Below, one piece after another: positions 34,912-43,570 of a DNA stretch of 64,000 nucleotides. Each line of letters begins with the position of its first letter. Position 1 is the stretch's first letter. The notes beneath the pieces are model-generated. The model made no database searches and was not told the DNA's origin. It was given only the letters and a program-made list of their open reading frames with translations. Both the position numbers and the translations under genes were made by a program. Source of the DNA: Pseudomonadota bacterium (lineage in GTDB: Bacteria; Desulfobacterota; Desulfobacteria; Desulfobacterales; JAHIVH01); NCBI GenBank assembly GCA_018816735.1, contig JAHIVH010000070.1, positions 62,001-126,000 of the forward strand, read 5' to 3'.

Positions 34912-36942
34912 CTATAGAAAGGCTGATTTGATGAAACACCCGCCACCGCTGCTGCTGTTATCTATTGATGATGCCGGATTTCTGAGTGGCCCTGTCCCGA
35001 TTCCGGATGGATCCACAATAATTCCGTTTGCAGTGCCATCGGTGTCACCGTAACCACCATCCTGAAGTTCAAGCGTGACGGATTTCTTGTCCTCACTGAA
35101 AAAAGCATGTTCAGAGAAGTCAAACCATCCCTTCACCGGATCAAATTTATACCAGATGGCGTCATCTGGTGCGCTTTCGGAAAAGTATATGGTGACCGTG
35201 GTTGATGCACCGACAGGTTCGACACCTAAGTTAAAGCAAACCAGGCCAAAAGGAATGTCTGTTGGCATATTATCTTCCAGTTCAATTTCACTCTCATCGA
35301 TAACCATCAGCATATTCAGGTGGCTATTGTTTTCGGTTTCAATACCGATCCGGAGGTTGTAAACATCGGCGTTGATTGTGTGCATGGTTGCCTGCTGATT
35401 ATCCGGAATACCGTCTTCATTTAAATCAATTGAGCCATCCACTTCCCGGTCATCTATCAGGCCATTATCATTTGAATCTACAAATGTTCTGAAAACTGCA
35501 GTGAAAAAAGACGGGTCATCCGGATTCGATTCACTGCTCCAGGAGGAAACATACCCTGTATTGTCATAATAACGGTTTCTCCAGAAATATTTTGCATCGT
35601 CTATGAGGACGCATAAAGGAACATTAAGACCCGTTAGACAGGATGTACTCGTGGCATTGAAAATCAAAGTGGAAAAGTCTTGATTCCTGCTTATCTGCCA
35701 TTCCGTTTTTTCATGATAGTCACTATCCGGGTCATTGAAAAAACTCGTCTGGAGCAACGGATTCAGGCATTCAATACTCTCACCATATGATGGGGAAAGG
35801 GGAACCGGTGAATCGGGTGGTGAACCATATGTCTTTTTGCCGATATTGAAGCTAACAACGCTTCTGGTTACGGTCAGTCGATCCCTTTCAGGCCGGGTTG
35901 TTTGTTCAGTCGGCTCACTGACTGAGCTGGCCGGATCATTTACTACCCCGTCAGTGTCTGAAGAAGCGTCAGCTGTTGATATTTCCTGGTTAACTTGATT
36001 GCTGTCAGAACTGGCTTTGTCATTCCCGGTTGAAAAGGAAAACGCATCACTCGACAGGGATTCATTGCTCCATTTGGATATGACGCCGCAGTTATCAAAA
36101 TAGCGGACTCTCCAGAAATAGCGGGACTCCATTTCGAGAAGATTATCAGGTACCTTAAAAAGTGTTTTAAATTCACTGGTAATTGTATCCAATGTCAGTG
36201 ACTCAAAATGGCTGTCTGTACTGATTTGCCATTGTGTCAGGGCGTGCGTGTCACTGGTGTCCGGGTCCGAAAAGGCGCTTGTTTCCAATACCAGAATCGT
36301 TGCATTAACGAGGTTGTTGTTTATGGGTGAAATATATGCGGGCTGATCAGGTGGGTGAGTTGAACTTGCCGCACTTGTGACGGAATTTGAAGAATTTGTA
36401 TCTGATGCGATCTCTTCAGTGCTCTGGGAGTCCGCTGTGCTTGTGGTATCTTTTGAATAGTCATCTGTGGATGTATTATCTGAGGGCACAATTGTGGCCG
36501 ACGTGTTTTCAGTACTGTCGCCAGTTGTTTCCGAGGTGGCAGCCACACTTGCTTCCTGCGGGGAATAATAGAAAACAGGATCTGAAAATTCGCTCTCACA
36601 CCCCGTATAATTATAGGCAGAAACAACGAAGATGTAGGTTCGGCCAGGGAGGAATGAAAGGCCTGTAAACGTGTGCATGACCTGTTTGCCATCAATTACG
36701 CCCGCACCATCCCAAATCAGTGTAAATGATTTTTCGCTTTCCGCTTTATAGTAAATCCGGTAGCCCGCAACCGTTTCAGTGATATTCTTGTCCCATGTCA
36801 ACCTGATGCTTGTGGCGCTTGCATTTGCGGGAAAATAAAGCCAGATGGAAAAAAATGAAATAAAAAAAATAGCCATACCATAAAAATCAGCAGGGCATTT
36901 TTTTATCGGTAGAAGCGAAAAACGTTTGTTCAAAAAAGTCAT
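34912..36942 (-). CDS. Secreted surface protein with FN3 domain and GGGCF C-terminus
   Basis: I take ATG 36942 (676 residues); ATG 36975 would add 11. A hydrophobic N-terminal segment ending NASA is a signal peptide. Next come a fibronectin type III domain (RLTWDKN...GYRIYY), a Ser/Thr/Asp-rich linker, two similar repeats (SDPDTSDTHALTQWQIS and NDPDSDYHEKTEWQIS, each followed by YFWRxRYFDN), and a choice-of-anchor-like domain (TIYFSESAPDDAIWYKFDP). It ends SSGGGCFIKSAFL. The GGGCF motif is usually followed by about 60 more residues, so the end looks short. No ribosome-binding site is obvious. Confidence 0.75.
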   Translation of the reverse strand: MTFLNKRFSLLPIKKCPADFYGMAIFFISFFSIWLYFPANASATSIRLTWDKNITETVAGYRIYYKAESEKSFTLIWDGAGVIDGKQVMHTFTGLSFLPGRTYIFVVSAYNYTGCESEFSDPVFYYSPQEASVAATSETTGDSTENTSATIVPSDNTSTDDYSKDTTSTADSQSTEEIASDTNSSNSVTSAASSTHPPDQPAYISPINNNLVNATILVLETSAFSDPDTSDTHALTQWQISTDSHFESLTLDTITSEFKTLFKVPDNLLEMESRYFWRVRYFDNCGVISKWSNESLSSDAFSFSTGNDKASSDSNQVNQEISTADASSDTDGVVNDPASSVSEPTEQTTRPERDRLTVTRSVVSFNIGKKTYGSPPDSPVPLSPSYGESIECLNPLLQTSFFNDPDSDYHEKTEWQISRNQDFSTLIFNATSTSCLTGLNVPLCVLIDDAKYFWRNRYYDNTGYVSSWSSESNPDDPSFFTAVFRTFVDSNDNGLIDDREVDGSIDLNEDGIPDNQQATMHTINADVYNLRIGIETENNSHLNMLMVIDESEIELEDNMPTDIPFGLVCFNLGVEPVGASTTVTIYFSESAPDDAIWYKFDPVKGWFDFSEHAFFSEDKKSVTLELQDGGYGDTDGTANGIIVDPSGIGTGPLRNPASSIDNSSSGGGCFIKSAFL

Positions 36943-37189
36943 CGTTTTGTTTTTTGATTGAAGACAGAGAGTCATTTTGTATCCAGTTAATAGCCTTAAA
37001 GGTGATGATCATTGTCAGCATGGAAGTTGGAGCTATCCATATAGAATCATAGCTTGTCGTCAGGAATGACGTTATCCACAGTAAAAAGAGATAAACCGCT
37101 TCATGTCTGTTTAATACATTAAATATGTTGTCACATTGTATTTTGAATGAACTCGTGACACGGTTAACAGACGCGGAGGCATATTTCAA
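36887..37189 (-). CDS. Small hypothetical membrane protein (uncertain)
   Basis: A 100-codon frame upstream of the FN3 gene has one or two hydrophobic stretches (VYLFLLWITSFL and SMLTMIITFKAI). It has no clear ribosome-binding site and overlaps the FN3 gene start in another frame. It could be real or chance; I recognise no family. Confidence 0.3.
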   Translation of the reverse strand: MKYASASVNRVTSSFKIQCDNIFNVLNRHEAVYLFLLWITSFLTTSYDSIWIAPTSMLTMIITFKAINWIQNDSLSSIKKQNDDFFEQTFFASTDKKMPC

Positions 37190-37255
37190 GTGTTTTTTAA
37201 TTCTAATTTAAAGGTGGCTGGATTTAAGGAAAATATCTTAAAATAAATAAATAAC

Positions 37256-37283
37256 TTGCTTTTGCAATAGAAAGTGTTATTGT
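37256..37283 (+). promoter_or_regulatory. Candidate promoter of cold-shock gene with long leader
   Basis: TTGCTT (37256-37261) and TATTGT (37278-37283) are spaced 16 bases. A start just downstream would give a leader of about 115 bases, in keeping with long structured leaders of cspA-type mRNAs. Confidence 0.35.
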
Positions 37284-37408
37284 ATCCCAATCAACATGGT
37301 ACCGGTGTGATGTTTACGGTGCGATTTTTTTCTGAGGGAACAAATCATTTCTTAGTGTCAGGTCCTCCAGTTTAAAATTTTGAGTACTTTTAGAAAGGAG
37401 GAGTCACT

Positions 37409-37609
37409 ATGGCCAACGGAATAGTTAAATGGTTTAATGATCAAAAAGGGTTCGGCTTTATAGAGCAGGAAAACGGACCAGATGTATTTGTTCACCATTC
37501 AGCAATAAATGCAAGCGGTTTCAAAAGCCTCAGCGAAGGCGACCGAGTTACATTTGACATTGAGCAAGGACAAAAAGGTCCTGCTGCGGCAAATGTTAAA
37601 GTAAGCTAA
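37409..37609 (+). CDS. Cold-shock protein (CspA family)
   Basis: The 66-residue OB-fold protein contains both RNA-binding motifs: KGFGFI (RNP1) and VFVHHS (RNP2). It is preceded by AAAGGAGG. Family members melt RNA secondary structure at low temperature. It is followed by a terminator, then by an RRM protein and an RhlE-like helicase, together a cold-adaptation RNA set. Length and motifs are normal. Confidence 0.96.
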   Translation: MANGIVKWFNDQKGFGFIEQENGPDVFVHHSAINASGFKSLSEGDRVTFDIEQGQKGPAAANVKVS

Positions 37610-37629
37610 ATTTTTAATACCTGTAAACA

Positions 37630-37676
37630 AAAGGGCATGTCTCCAAGCTAATGGGGGTGCCCTTTAATTTTTTAAT
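37630..37676 (+). terminator. Intrinsic terminator after csp
   Basis: AAAGGGCA (37630-37637) pairs with TGCCCTTT (37658-37665), with further inner CTCC/GGGG pairing, followed by AATTTTTTAATT. It lies 20 bases after the csp stop. Confidence 0.75.
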
Positions 37677-37698
37677 TGAAAGGTGAAAGGTATTTTAA

Positions 37699-37983
37699 AT
37701 GAATATCTACATCGGCAATTTATCTGATAACACTACGGAAAACACTTTGAAATCCTTGTTTGCCGAGTTTGGAAATGTTGAAAGTGTTAAATTGATCAAG
37801 GACAGACTATCAGGCAGGCCAAAGGGATTCGGTTTCATTGAAATGCCAAGCAACTCTGAAGCAGATAAGGCAATCAAGGCGTTAAACGGAAATCCCATAG
37901 ACGGCAGTAATATTAAAGTAAAGCCCGCAGATTCGGGCGGAAATCGACGTAACAAACGCTCCTCTCGTCGAAGGAGTTATTGA
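37699..37983 (+). CDS. RRM-domain RNA-binding protein
   Basis: The 94-residue protein is one RNA-recognition motif with RNP2 IYIGNL (3-8) and RNP1 KGFGFIEM (about 41-48), and a short Arg-rich tail (RRNKRSSRRRSY). Bacterial proteins of this type resemble cyanobacterial Rbp proteins and are often cold-induced. GAAAGGTG precedes the ATG. It is followed closely by the helicase gene. Confidence 0.93.
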   Translation: MNIYIGNLSDNTTENTLKSLFAEFGNVESVKLIKDRLSGRPKGFGFIEMPSNSEADKAIKALNGNPIDGSNIKVKPADSGGNRRNKRSSRRRSY

Positions 37984-38022
37984 AATAAAAAACAATCCTA
38001 ATTGTATAAGGAACCTCATCAT

Positions 38023-39324
38023 TTGAATTTTGAAGCATTTAAATTTCACCCCCAGATTGCGGCAGGGATTACAGCCGCTGGATATAAAACCCCAACCCCT
38101 ATTCAAACCAAAGCCATTCCAAAAGTCATGCAAGGCTCGGATTTAATGGGCTTGGCCCAGACCGGCACCGGAAAAACCGCTGTTTTTGTATTGCCGATTC
38201 TACATCGACTATTAAAAGGACAGCGCAGAAATGTGCGCGCCCTTATCATTGCCCCCACCCGAGAGTTGGCCGAACAGATTCATCAGACCATTGAAGTTTT
38301 AGGGTCTAAAACAGGTTTGCGAAGCGTTACGGCTTATGGCGGTGTTGGCATTCATCCGCAGATTCAGCAGCTAAAAAATGCAGACATTGTTGTCGCATGC
38401 CCCGGGCGGCTCCTTGATCATATCAACAGGAAAACTGTGGATCTCTCAAAACTGGAAGTACTGGTTCTAGACGAAGCCGACCAGATGTTTGATATGGGTT
38501 TTTTACCGGATATTCGGCGGATATTAAAACACTTGCCCCAATCAAATCGTCAAACCTTGTTGTTTTCAGCCACAATGCCCAGTCAAATACGGTCTCTGGC
38601 AGATGATATTTTAAACAACAGCGTCAGGGTGCAGGTCGGTAATGAAGCCCCGGCTGATACAGTCAGCCACGCCTTTTATCCTGTTGCCCGCCATTTAAAA
38701 ACAGCGCTTTTGCTCCAATTGCTTAAAAATACGAGTACCAAGGCTGTTCTTATTTTCACACGTACCAAGCATCGCGCCAGGCAGTTGGGAGAAAAACTAT
38801 CCAAAGCCGGATATCAATCAACCTCACTGCAGGGAAATCTTTCCCAGGCTCGCCGTCAGGATGCCATGAACGGCTTCAAATCCGGCAAATACAAGGTGCT
38901 GGTGGCAACAGACATCGCTGCCCGTGGCATTGACGTATCGAATGTTTCCCATGTCATCAATTATGATATGCCATCAACGCCCGAAACATATATCCATCGT
39001 ATCGGAAGAACCGGCAGGGTCCAGCGTACCGGTGAAGCGTTTACCCTGATAACTGCTGAAGACAAGCAGATGGTAAAGGCCATTCATGGTGCCATTGGAA
39101 TGCCTGTAGAACAACGCACCCTGGCGGATTTTAATTATCATGCTCCCACGGAAACACCTACTCCGCCCCGTAAACAAGGCAGTGTGGAAAAACAGCCCAA
39201 AGACAGGCAGACGCCTCCGACGACCGGGCGCAAACCAAATCGCAGGTCCGCAAAAGGGGCTTTTGCCTGGTTTTCACCCCAAAAGCCAAGGATGGCCGAT
39301 CGGTCCAGCAGGCCAACTGCATAA
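38023..39324 (+). CDS. DEAD-box RNA helicase, RhlE-like
   Basis: I choose TTG 38023, giving MNFEAFKFHPQ, the usual RhlE start, with AAGGA 10 bases upstream; a TTG at 38002 would add seven residues. The protein (433 residues) has the Q-motif, AQTGTGKT, PTRELA, DEAD, SAT and HRIGRTGR motifs and a basic Pro-rich tail. It should unwind structured RNA, and its place after csp and the RRM gene suggests cold-related use. A longer paralogue lies at 12226. The last 65 residues are low complexity. Confidence 0.92.
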   Translation: MNFEAFKFHPQIAAGITAAGYKTPTPIQTKAIPKVMQGSDLMGLAQTGTGKTAVFVLPILHRLLKGQRRNVRALIIAPTRELAEQIHQTIEVLGSKTGLRSVTAYGGVGIHPQIQQLKNADIVVACPGRLLDHINRKTVDLSKLEVLVLDEADQMFDMGFLPDIRRILKHLPQSNRQTLLFSATMPSQIRSLADDILNNSVRVQVGNEAPADTVSHAFYPVARHLKTALLLQLLKNTSTKAVLIFTRTKHRARQLGEKLSKAGYQSTSLQGNLSQARRQDAMNGFKSGKYKVLVATDIAARGIDVSNVSHVINYDMPSTPETYIHRIGRTGRVQRTGEAFTLITAEDKQMVKAIHGAIGMPVEQRTLADFNYHAPTETPTPPRKQGSVEKQPKDRQTPPTTGRKPNRRSAKGAFAWFSPQKPRMADRSSRPTA

Positions 39325-39376
39325 GTGATATTCAGCCAGGTGGAAAAATGCCTTGTCACATTGTGATGGCGCTGAA

Positions 39377-40252
39377 TCAGGTCTGACTTAAAAATACACC
39401 GATCAGTATGAGGCCGGAAGAAAAAAACTGTATGGGGGTAAGGGTTTCGTTGAGGATAAGCCATCCCATAAAGACGGCAAAAATCGGAATAAGGCTGACA
39501 AAAGCCGTAGCCCTGCTGACAGTCATTTTGCTTACACCATAATTATAGAGGAAATAGGCGCCGAATGTCACCACAGCACCCAGAAAAAGAATCGCGGCAA
39601 TCCCTTGCGGATCAATCCGATCCGGAATAACTGTGGATGGCAGGAAGAGAATGAATGTAAAATAGATGGCGCCCATAAAGACCTGGATGGCTGTGAGAAG
39701 TAATGCCGAATAGGCGCGGCTTAATTTTTTTAAAATAATGGCATACCCTGTTGCAGAAGCCATGGCTAAAAATTCCAAAAAATTACCCAGAGAAGGGTTG
39801 GGTGCGTCTCTGGTAATTTCCCCACTGATGCTTAACAGGTAAGCTCCGGCCACGGCAAGCATGAATCCGGATAGGGTTTTCCATTTAAGCTGTTCGTTCA
39901 GAAACATCCATGCTGCCAAGGCCACAAGCACAGGCAACATGGCTGTTATCACACCTGCCTGGGAAGCACTGGTGTTGGAAAGGGCTTTTGCTTCAAATGT
40001 AAAATACAGGCATGGTTCAAAAAGGCCCATGAGAATGAAAAATTTCCAGTCGGCCTTGTTACAGGTCATGCGAAGAAATTGCCTGAAGAAACAAAGAAAA
40101 AGGAGGCAGGCAACCGCCATTCTCCCAAACATCACCACCATCGGGTCGTAAGTGCGGAATGCGATTTTAATCGCAATAAACGACCCTCCCCAAATCAGCA
40201 TGGATAGAATCAGGCAGACAACAGGAACAAGTTCTTCTTTTTTCAATATCAC
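39377..40252 (-). CDS. EamA/DMT-family transporter
   Basis: The 291-residue protein has ten predicted membrane helices in two EamA repeats (first with MLIWGGSFIAIK near the N-terminus, second with ATGYAIILKKLSR). Family members export amino acids or metabolites across the inner membrane; the substrate is unknown. It faces the helicase gene convergently. No ribosome-binding site stands out, though GTGATATTG lies upstream. Confidence 0.9.
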   Translation of the reverse strand: MILKKEELVPVVCLILSMLIWGGSFIAIKIAFRTYDPMVVMFGRMAVACLLFLCFFRQFLRMTCNKADWKFFILMGLFEPCLYFTFEAKALSNTSASQAGVITAMLPVLVALAAWMFLNEQLKWKTLSGFMLAVAGAYLLSISGEITRDAPNPSLGNFLEFLAMASATGYAIILKKLSRAYSALLLTAIQVFMGAIYFTFILFLPSTVIPDRIDPQGIAAILFLGAVVTFGAYFLYNYGVSKMTVSRATAFVSLIPIFAVFMGWLILNETLTPIQFFSSGLILIGVFLSQT

Positions 40253-40420
40253 TTCAAGACTCCCCCTTGAGTTTGATTAACACAATTTTCTAACAATATC
40301 TCCCTATTTCCTTCATAATTCGTTGATATACATATCGTCAAGGATGCAAGAATGACAGTGAACAACACGAAATCAAGGAGGATCAATGAAGACTTTTAAA
40401 CGTATCATATTTTTCGGAAA

Positions 40421-40684
40421 ATGACATTAATTGCCATGGTTATTTTGTCAAGTACGACGATTGTGTGGGCTGAGAAAAGCAAAACGGAGACAGACGACCT
40501 GCCGCTTATAAATCGGTTTGATCAGAATGGTGACAGCCTGATTTCCATTGAAGAGTTTGTGGGACCAGAAGACCATTTCAGCATGTTGGATACAGATGGT
40601 GACGGCTATATCACCAGAGAAGAGGCCCACGCCAGGCGCCATCGGAATGTGCCGGAAGATGAAACCGAAACCGATCAGCAATAA
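40421..40684 (+). CDS. EF-hand calcium-binding protein, signal peptide frameshifted
   Basis: The 87-codon frame carries two EF-hand loops, DQNGDSLISIEE and DTDGDGYITREE, after a hydrophobic segment ending VWA. A perfect ribosome-binding site AAGGAGG (40374-40380) precedes a different ATG at 40386, whose frame (MKTFKRIIFF) stops at TGA 40422. One inserted base between them would give a classic signal peptide. So the original gene is probably 40386-40684 with a one-base loss near the T-run or AAAA at 40410-40421. As written, translation would have to start at 40421 without a good site. Real decay or sequencing error are both possible. Confidence 0.65.
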   Translation: MTLIAMVILSSTTIVWAEKSKTETDDLPLINRFDQNGDSLISIEEFVGPEDHFSMLDTDGDGYITREEAHARRHRNVPEDETETDQQ

Positions 40685-40699
40685 TTCGACCGTGTTTGA

Positions 40700-40908
40700 A
40701 TTGGCCTGGAGCCCCTTTCTTCAGAAAATTTCTTTTCATCCGGCAACAGGCATTGGTTCTCAAATTATCGGTGTACCTTTTATTTCCAACCCTGGTATTT
40801 TGGCTTCGGCTTTTCTTTTTTTCCGGTGCTGTGGGTATATTTTTGGGCTATCTTCCGGCGAAAAAAGCAGCCCACCTTAATCCCATTGCGGCGCTTCGGT
40901 ATGAATAA
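40700..40908 (+). pseudogene. Relic of a MacB/FtsX-type permease C-terminus
   Basis: The end of one frame reads FSGAVGIFLGYLPAKKAAHLNPIAALRYE-stop, almost the same as the C-terminus of the intact permease at 43571 (FSGAVGIIFGYFPARKAAQ). Just upstream, in another frame, IIGVPFISNPGILASAFLF matches the preceding helix. The switch falls at a 7-T run (40816-40822). Only about 65 codons remain, so this is a decayed second MacB-like gene. Confidence 0.75.
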
Positions 40909-40997
40909 AAAGTGAAAAAAGATGGAACAAAATCTTTTTTCATTTGTATAAATAAAAAACGTGTTGATTTGAAAAAATGACAAGCCGGGAAATATTG

Positions 40998-41531
40998 ATG
41001 AGTCAGAAAGCGGATATTGACATCATAAACAACATAAAAAAGGGAAATCCGGATGCATTTGAAGATATTGTTTTAATATATGAGAAACCGTTATACGTAT
41101 ATATTGTCAATATCGTTCAACATAAAGAAACAGCAGAAGATATCCTTCAGGATGTTTTTTTGTCTGCCTACATGCATTTGCCGACCTACAACCGGTTTTT
41201 GGGAAAATTTTCAACCTGGCTCTATCGCATCACCAGAAACCGGTGCCTGAATGAATTGAAAAGGAAAAAGGAAGTCCCGGAACCTGATTTTCCCGATATG
41301 CCCGGACGCGAAACGCCTGCTGGCGACTTGTTGAAAAAGGAAGCATTTCAAGCGTTGAATACAGCATTGAACAATTTGTCATTTGAAGACCGGTCCATAT
41401 TTATCCTGGCGGAATTCGAAGGCCTTTCGTATCAGGAGATTGCACGAATCGAAAACTTGAAAATCGGCACAGTCAAATCCAGGCTGTCAAGGACCCGGGA
41501 AAAATTATTTGCTGTTTTAAGAAAAAAATGA
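40998..41531 (+). CDS. ECF RNA polymerase sigma factor
   Basis: The protein (about 177 residues from ATG 40998; an ATG at 40977 adds seven) has region 2 (QDVFLSAYMHLPTYN...FSTWLYRITRNRCLNELKR) and region 4 (LSFEDRSIFILAEFEGLSYQEIARIENLKIGTVKSRLSRTREKL). It is a RpoE-like extracytoplasmic-function sigma factor. It is followed after 10 bases by a small one-helix membrane protein that may be its anti-sigma factor, and then by a signal-peptidase-like gene. The signal is unknown. Confidence 0.93.
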   Translation: MSQKADIDIINNIKKGNPDAFEDIVLIYEKPLYVYIVNIVQHKETAEDILQDVFLSAYMHLPTYNRFLGKFSTWLYRITRNRCLNELKRKKEVPEPDFPDMPGRETPAGDLLKKEAFQALNTALNNLSFEDRSIFILAEFEGLSYQEIARIENLKIGTVKSRLSRTREKLFAVLRKK

Positions 41532-41541
41532 GGTGGCGTTA

Positions 41542-41796
41542 ATGACGGATGAAGAATCATATCAAAAATGGATAAAATCGAGAGCACGGACAGAACCGCA
41601 AAACCATTTTGCCGCGAAGACCATGGCACAGATAAAGTCATATGAGGTGAGTGCGCCCCCAAAAAGGGTTATTGCCGAAATGACAGATTGGACAGGACTT
41701 GAAAGCTGGATGATAAGAGCAGGCCTGGCCATAGGCATATTCCTTCTGGGACTGTTTCGTCTGGCATACGTGCCTTATCATCTTTTAATGCCTTAG
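41542..41796 (+). CDS. Small one-helix membrane protein, possible anti-sigma factor
   Basis: I choose ATG 41542, with AGGTGG just upstream, over GTG 41533. The 84-residue protein has a charged N-terminal part and one membrane helix (MIRAGLAIGIFLLGLFRLAY). It follows the ECF sigma gene immediately, the usual place of an anti-sigma factor, but no zinc-binding HxxxCxxC is present. Function is inferred from position only. Confidence 0.6.
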   Translation: MTDEESYQKWIKSRARTEPQNHFAAKTMAQIKSYEVSAPPKRVIAEMTDWTGLESWMIRAGLAIGIFLLGLFRLAYVPYHLLMP

Positions 41797-41811
41797 CAAG
41801 GAGGGTATAAC

Positions 41812-42738
41812 ATGGAAATTCAAATCCAGGGTGAAGAAAAACCAAGACGCGCCTTATGGGCTGGCGTTCTATCCGTTGCAGCCACCGGCCTCGGGCATAT
41901 CTATTGTGGTAAGATTGAAAAGGGTCTGGTTCTTTTTTTTATCAGTTTTGTTTTTGCCCCTATCATTGCTTCGGTCATCACGACCGGATCATCTGGCATC
42001 TCTCTTTTTGCGGTAATCTGTTCTGTTTTTCTCCTTGTGTTTGTCTTTTTCTATGCCATCATTGATGCCATCATCATCGCAAGAAGAATGACTCCCTCGT
42101 ATTTTTTAAAGGAATACAACCGCTGGTATATTTATCTGACATTCATTGTCGTGTCCATAACCTACCCGACCACTCTTGCCAATACCATTCGGGACCATAT
42201 TATGCAGGCCTATAAAATAGCCGGGGAGAACATGACACCCAGCATATTAAAAAAGGACTACGTGCTTATCAACAAGGCGGTTTACCGAAAGAAATCTCCG
42301 GAAATTGGCGATATTGTGGTGTTTGTCAATCCCAATCAGCGGCATCTGGACTATATAAAGAGGATCGTTGCCATGCCGGGAGACACCATCGAAATGATTG
42401 ACAATGTGGTTTACATAAACGACACGCCGCTTATGTATAAGGCTGCAAACCCTAAAGACATCAAACGCATTGAAAAACAAATATCCGGTGAGGTTCTGAT
42501 TGAGGTCAACAGAACGTCTCAATATAAAATTATGCTATCAACCGGCACTGAAAACGCGATAGACTTGGAAAAGACGACAATTCCAAACGGCCATTGCTTT
42601 GTTCTGGGAGACAACAGAAATAACAGCGTGGACAGCAGACTTTTTGGTCCGGTGCCCCTTTCCGATGTCAAGGGAAGAGTCGACTACATTTACTTGCCGT
42701 CTGAATCGTGGACACGGTTTGGCAAATACAGGGATTAA
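41812..42738 (+). CDS. Signal-peptidase-I-like protein with catalytic Ser replaced by Asn
   Basis: The 308-residue protein has a four-helix N-terminal membrane part (1-130) and a C-terminal S26 domain with box D YIKRIVAMPGD (Lys183) and box E LGDNRNNSVDSRLFG. In box B the usual SM reads GENMTPS: Asn140 stands where the nucleophile Ser should be. The Lys of the dyad is kept. It may be inactive, or act with another nucleophile. AAGGAGG precedes the ATG. It sits after an ECF sigma factor and a small membrane protein, an unusual place for the housekeeping lepB. Confidence 0.82.
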   Translation: MEIQIQGEEKPRRALWAGVLSVAATGLGHIYCGKIEKGLVLFFISFVFAPIIASVITTGSSGISLFAVICSVFLLVFVFFYAIIDAIIIARRMTPSYFLKEYNRWYIYLTFIVVSITYPTTLANTIRDHIMQAYKIAGENMTPSILKKDYVLINKAVYRKKSPEIGDIVVFVNPNQRHLDYIKRIVAMPGDTIEMIDNVVYINDTPLMYKAANPKDIKRIEKQISGEVLIEVNRTSQYKIMLSTGTENAIDLEKTTIPNGHCFVLGDNRNNSVDSRLFGPVPLSDVKGRVDYIYLPSESWTRFGKYRD

Positions 42739-42979
42739 CGGTTATGGGGTTGCTTTAGAGAAATATCCTTGAATTCCTGATAAATCAAAAAGAGCAGAGC
42801 CATGTTATTGTCGTTGAGATGAACCAGAGTAGCATAACTTTTAACCCTTATGGATTTCGGAGGTGTCGTTGTTGAATCAACGTACAACCGGTATTGGCCT
42901 GTGGATGGCCTTCAAGATTTGAACTATCCGCTATATCTTGCCAATCCGATTTGTTCAGTTTATTCAAAAACGCATACAA

Positions 42980-43534
42980 TTATTTTTCAAACTCTATTCC
43001 TGAGAGCACAATATCACCTTTGAATAGCATCAGGTTCACATGTTCGCCCAGTGTCTTCATTTTATTGTAGGTGTAAAGTTCTGAATTTTTGTTGAACGAT
43101 AAAATGACCCCATTGATCATTGCGTTTAAGTCAACGATTAACTTGTCAAAATTCTCGCTTTTTGTGGTTAGGTCCAATGAGTGCAGGATTGCCTTTGAGT
43201 CATTGAGCAATTTTTCAGATTTTTTGACATTATTGAGTTTATAAAATCTTTCCGCATCGTATATTTTTTGCCGGATGACTGTGAGCGGCACGTAGTAGTC
43301 TTTTATTTCAAGCAGCCTTTTCTTAGCCTGATCAAGATTTTCTTTTATCGATTCCGGGTTGGTTATGTTCGCTTCCGAATAGGCCTCCTCCATTGATGAC
43401 AATGACCTTTCAATGTTTGTGGTCAAATAGTCAAAGCTGGTTTCTTCGAAAATGGGATTCCATTCATGGCTATCCTGGTGGCTACAGCCAAAAAGAAATA
43501 TCAAGATGATAACGAACAGATTTTTTTTTGACAT
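42980..43534 (-). CDS. Predicted lipoprotein, helical
   Basis: The 184-residue protein has a lipoprotein signal (MSKKNLFVIILIFLFGC, lipobox Cys17) and a mainly helical mature part with heptad-like stretches. GAGAGGAG precedes the ATG. It is the last gene in the exporter operon, 36 bases after the permease. I recognise no family; it may be an accessory to the efflux system. Confidence 0.8.
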   Translation of the reverse strand: MSKKNLFVIILIFLFGCSHQDSHEWNPIFEETSFDYLTTNIERSLSSMEEAYSEANITNPESIKENLDQAKKRLLEIKDYYVPLTVIRQKIYDAERFYKLNNVKKSEKLLNDSKAILHSLDLTTKSENFDKLIVDLNAMINGVILSFNKNSELYTYNKMKTLGEHVNLMLFKGDIVLSGIEFEK

Positions 43535-43570
43535 GGGATTCTCCTCTCTGAAATCCAGCTTTTCAATTGA

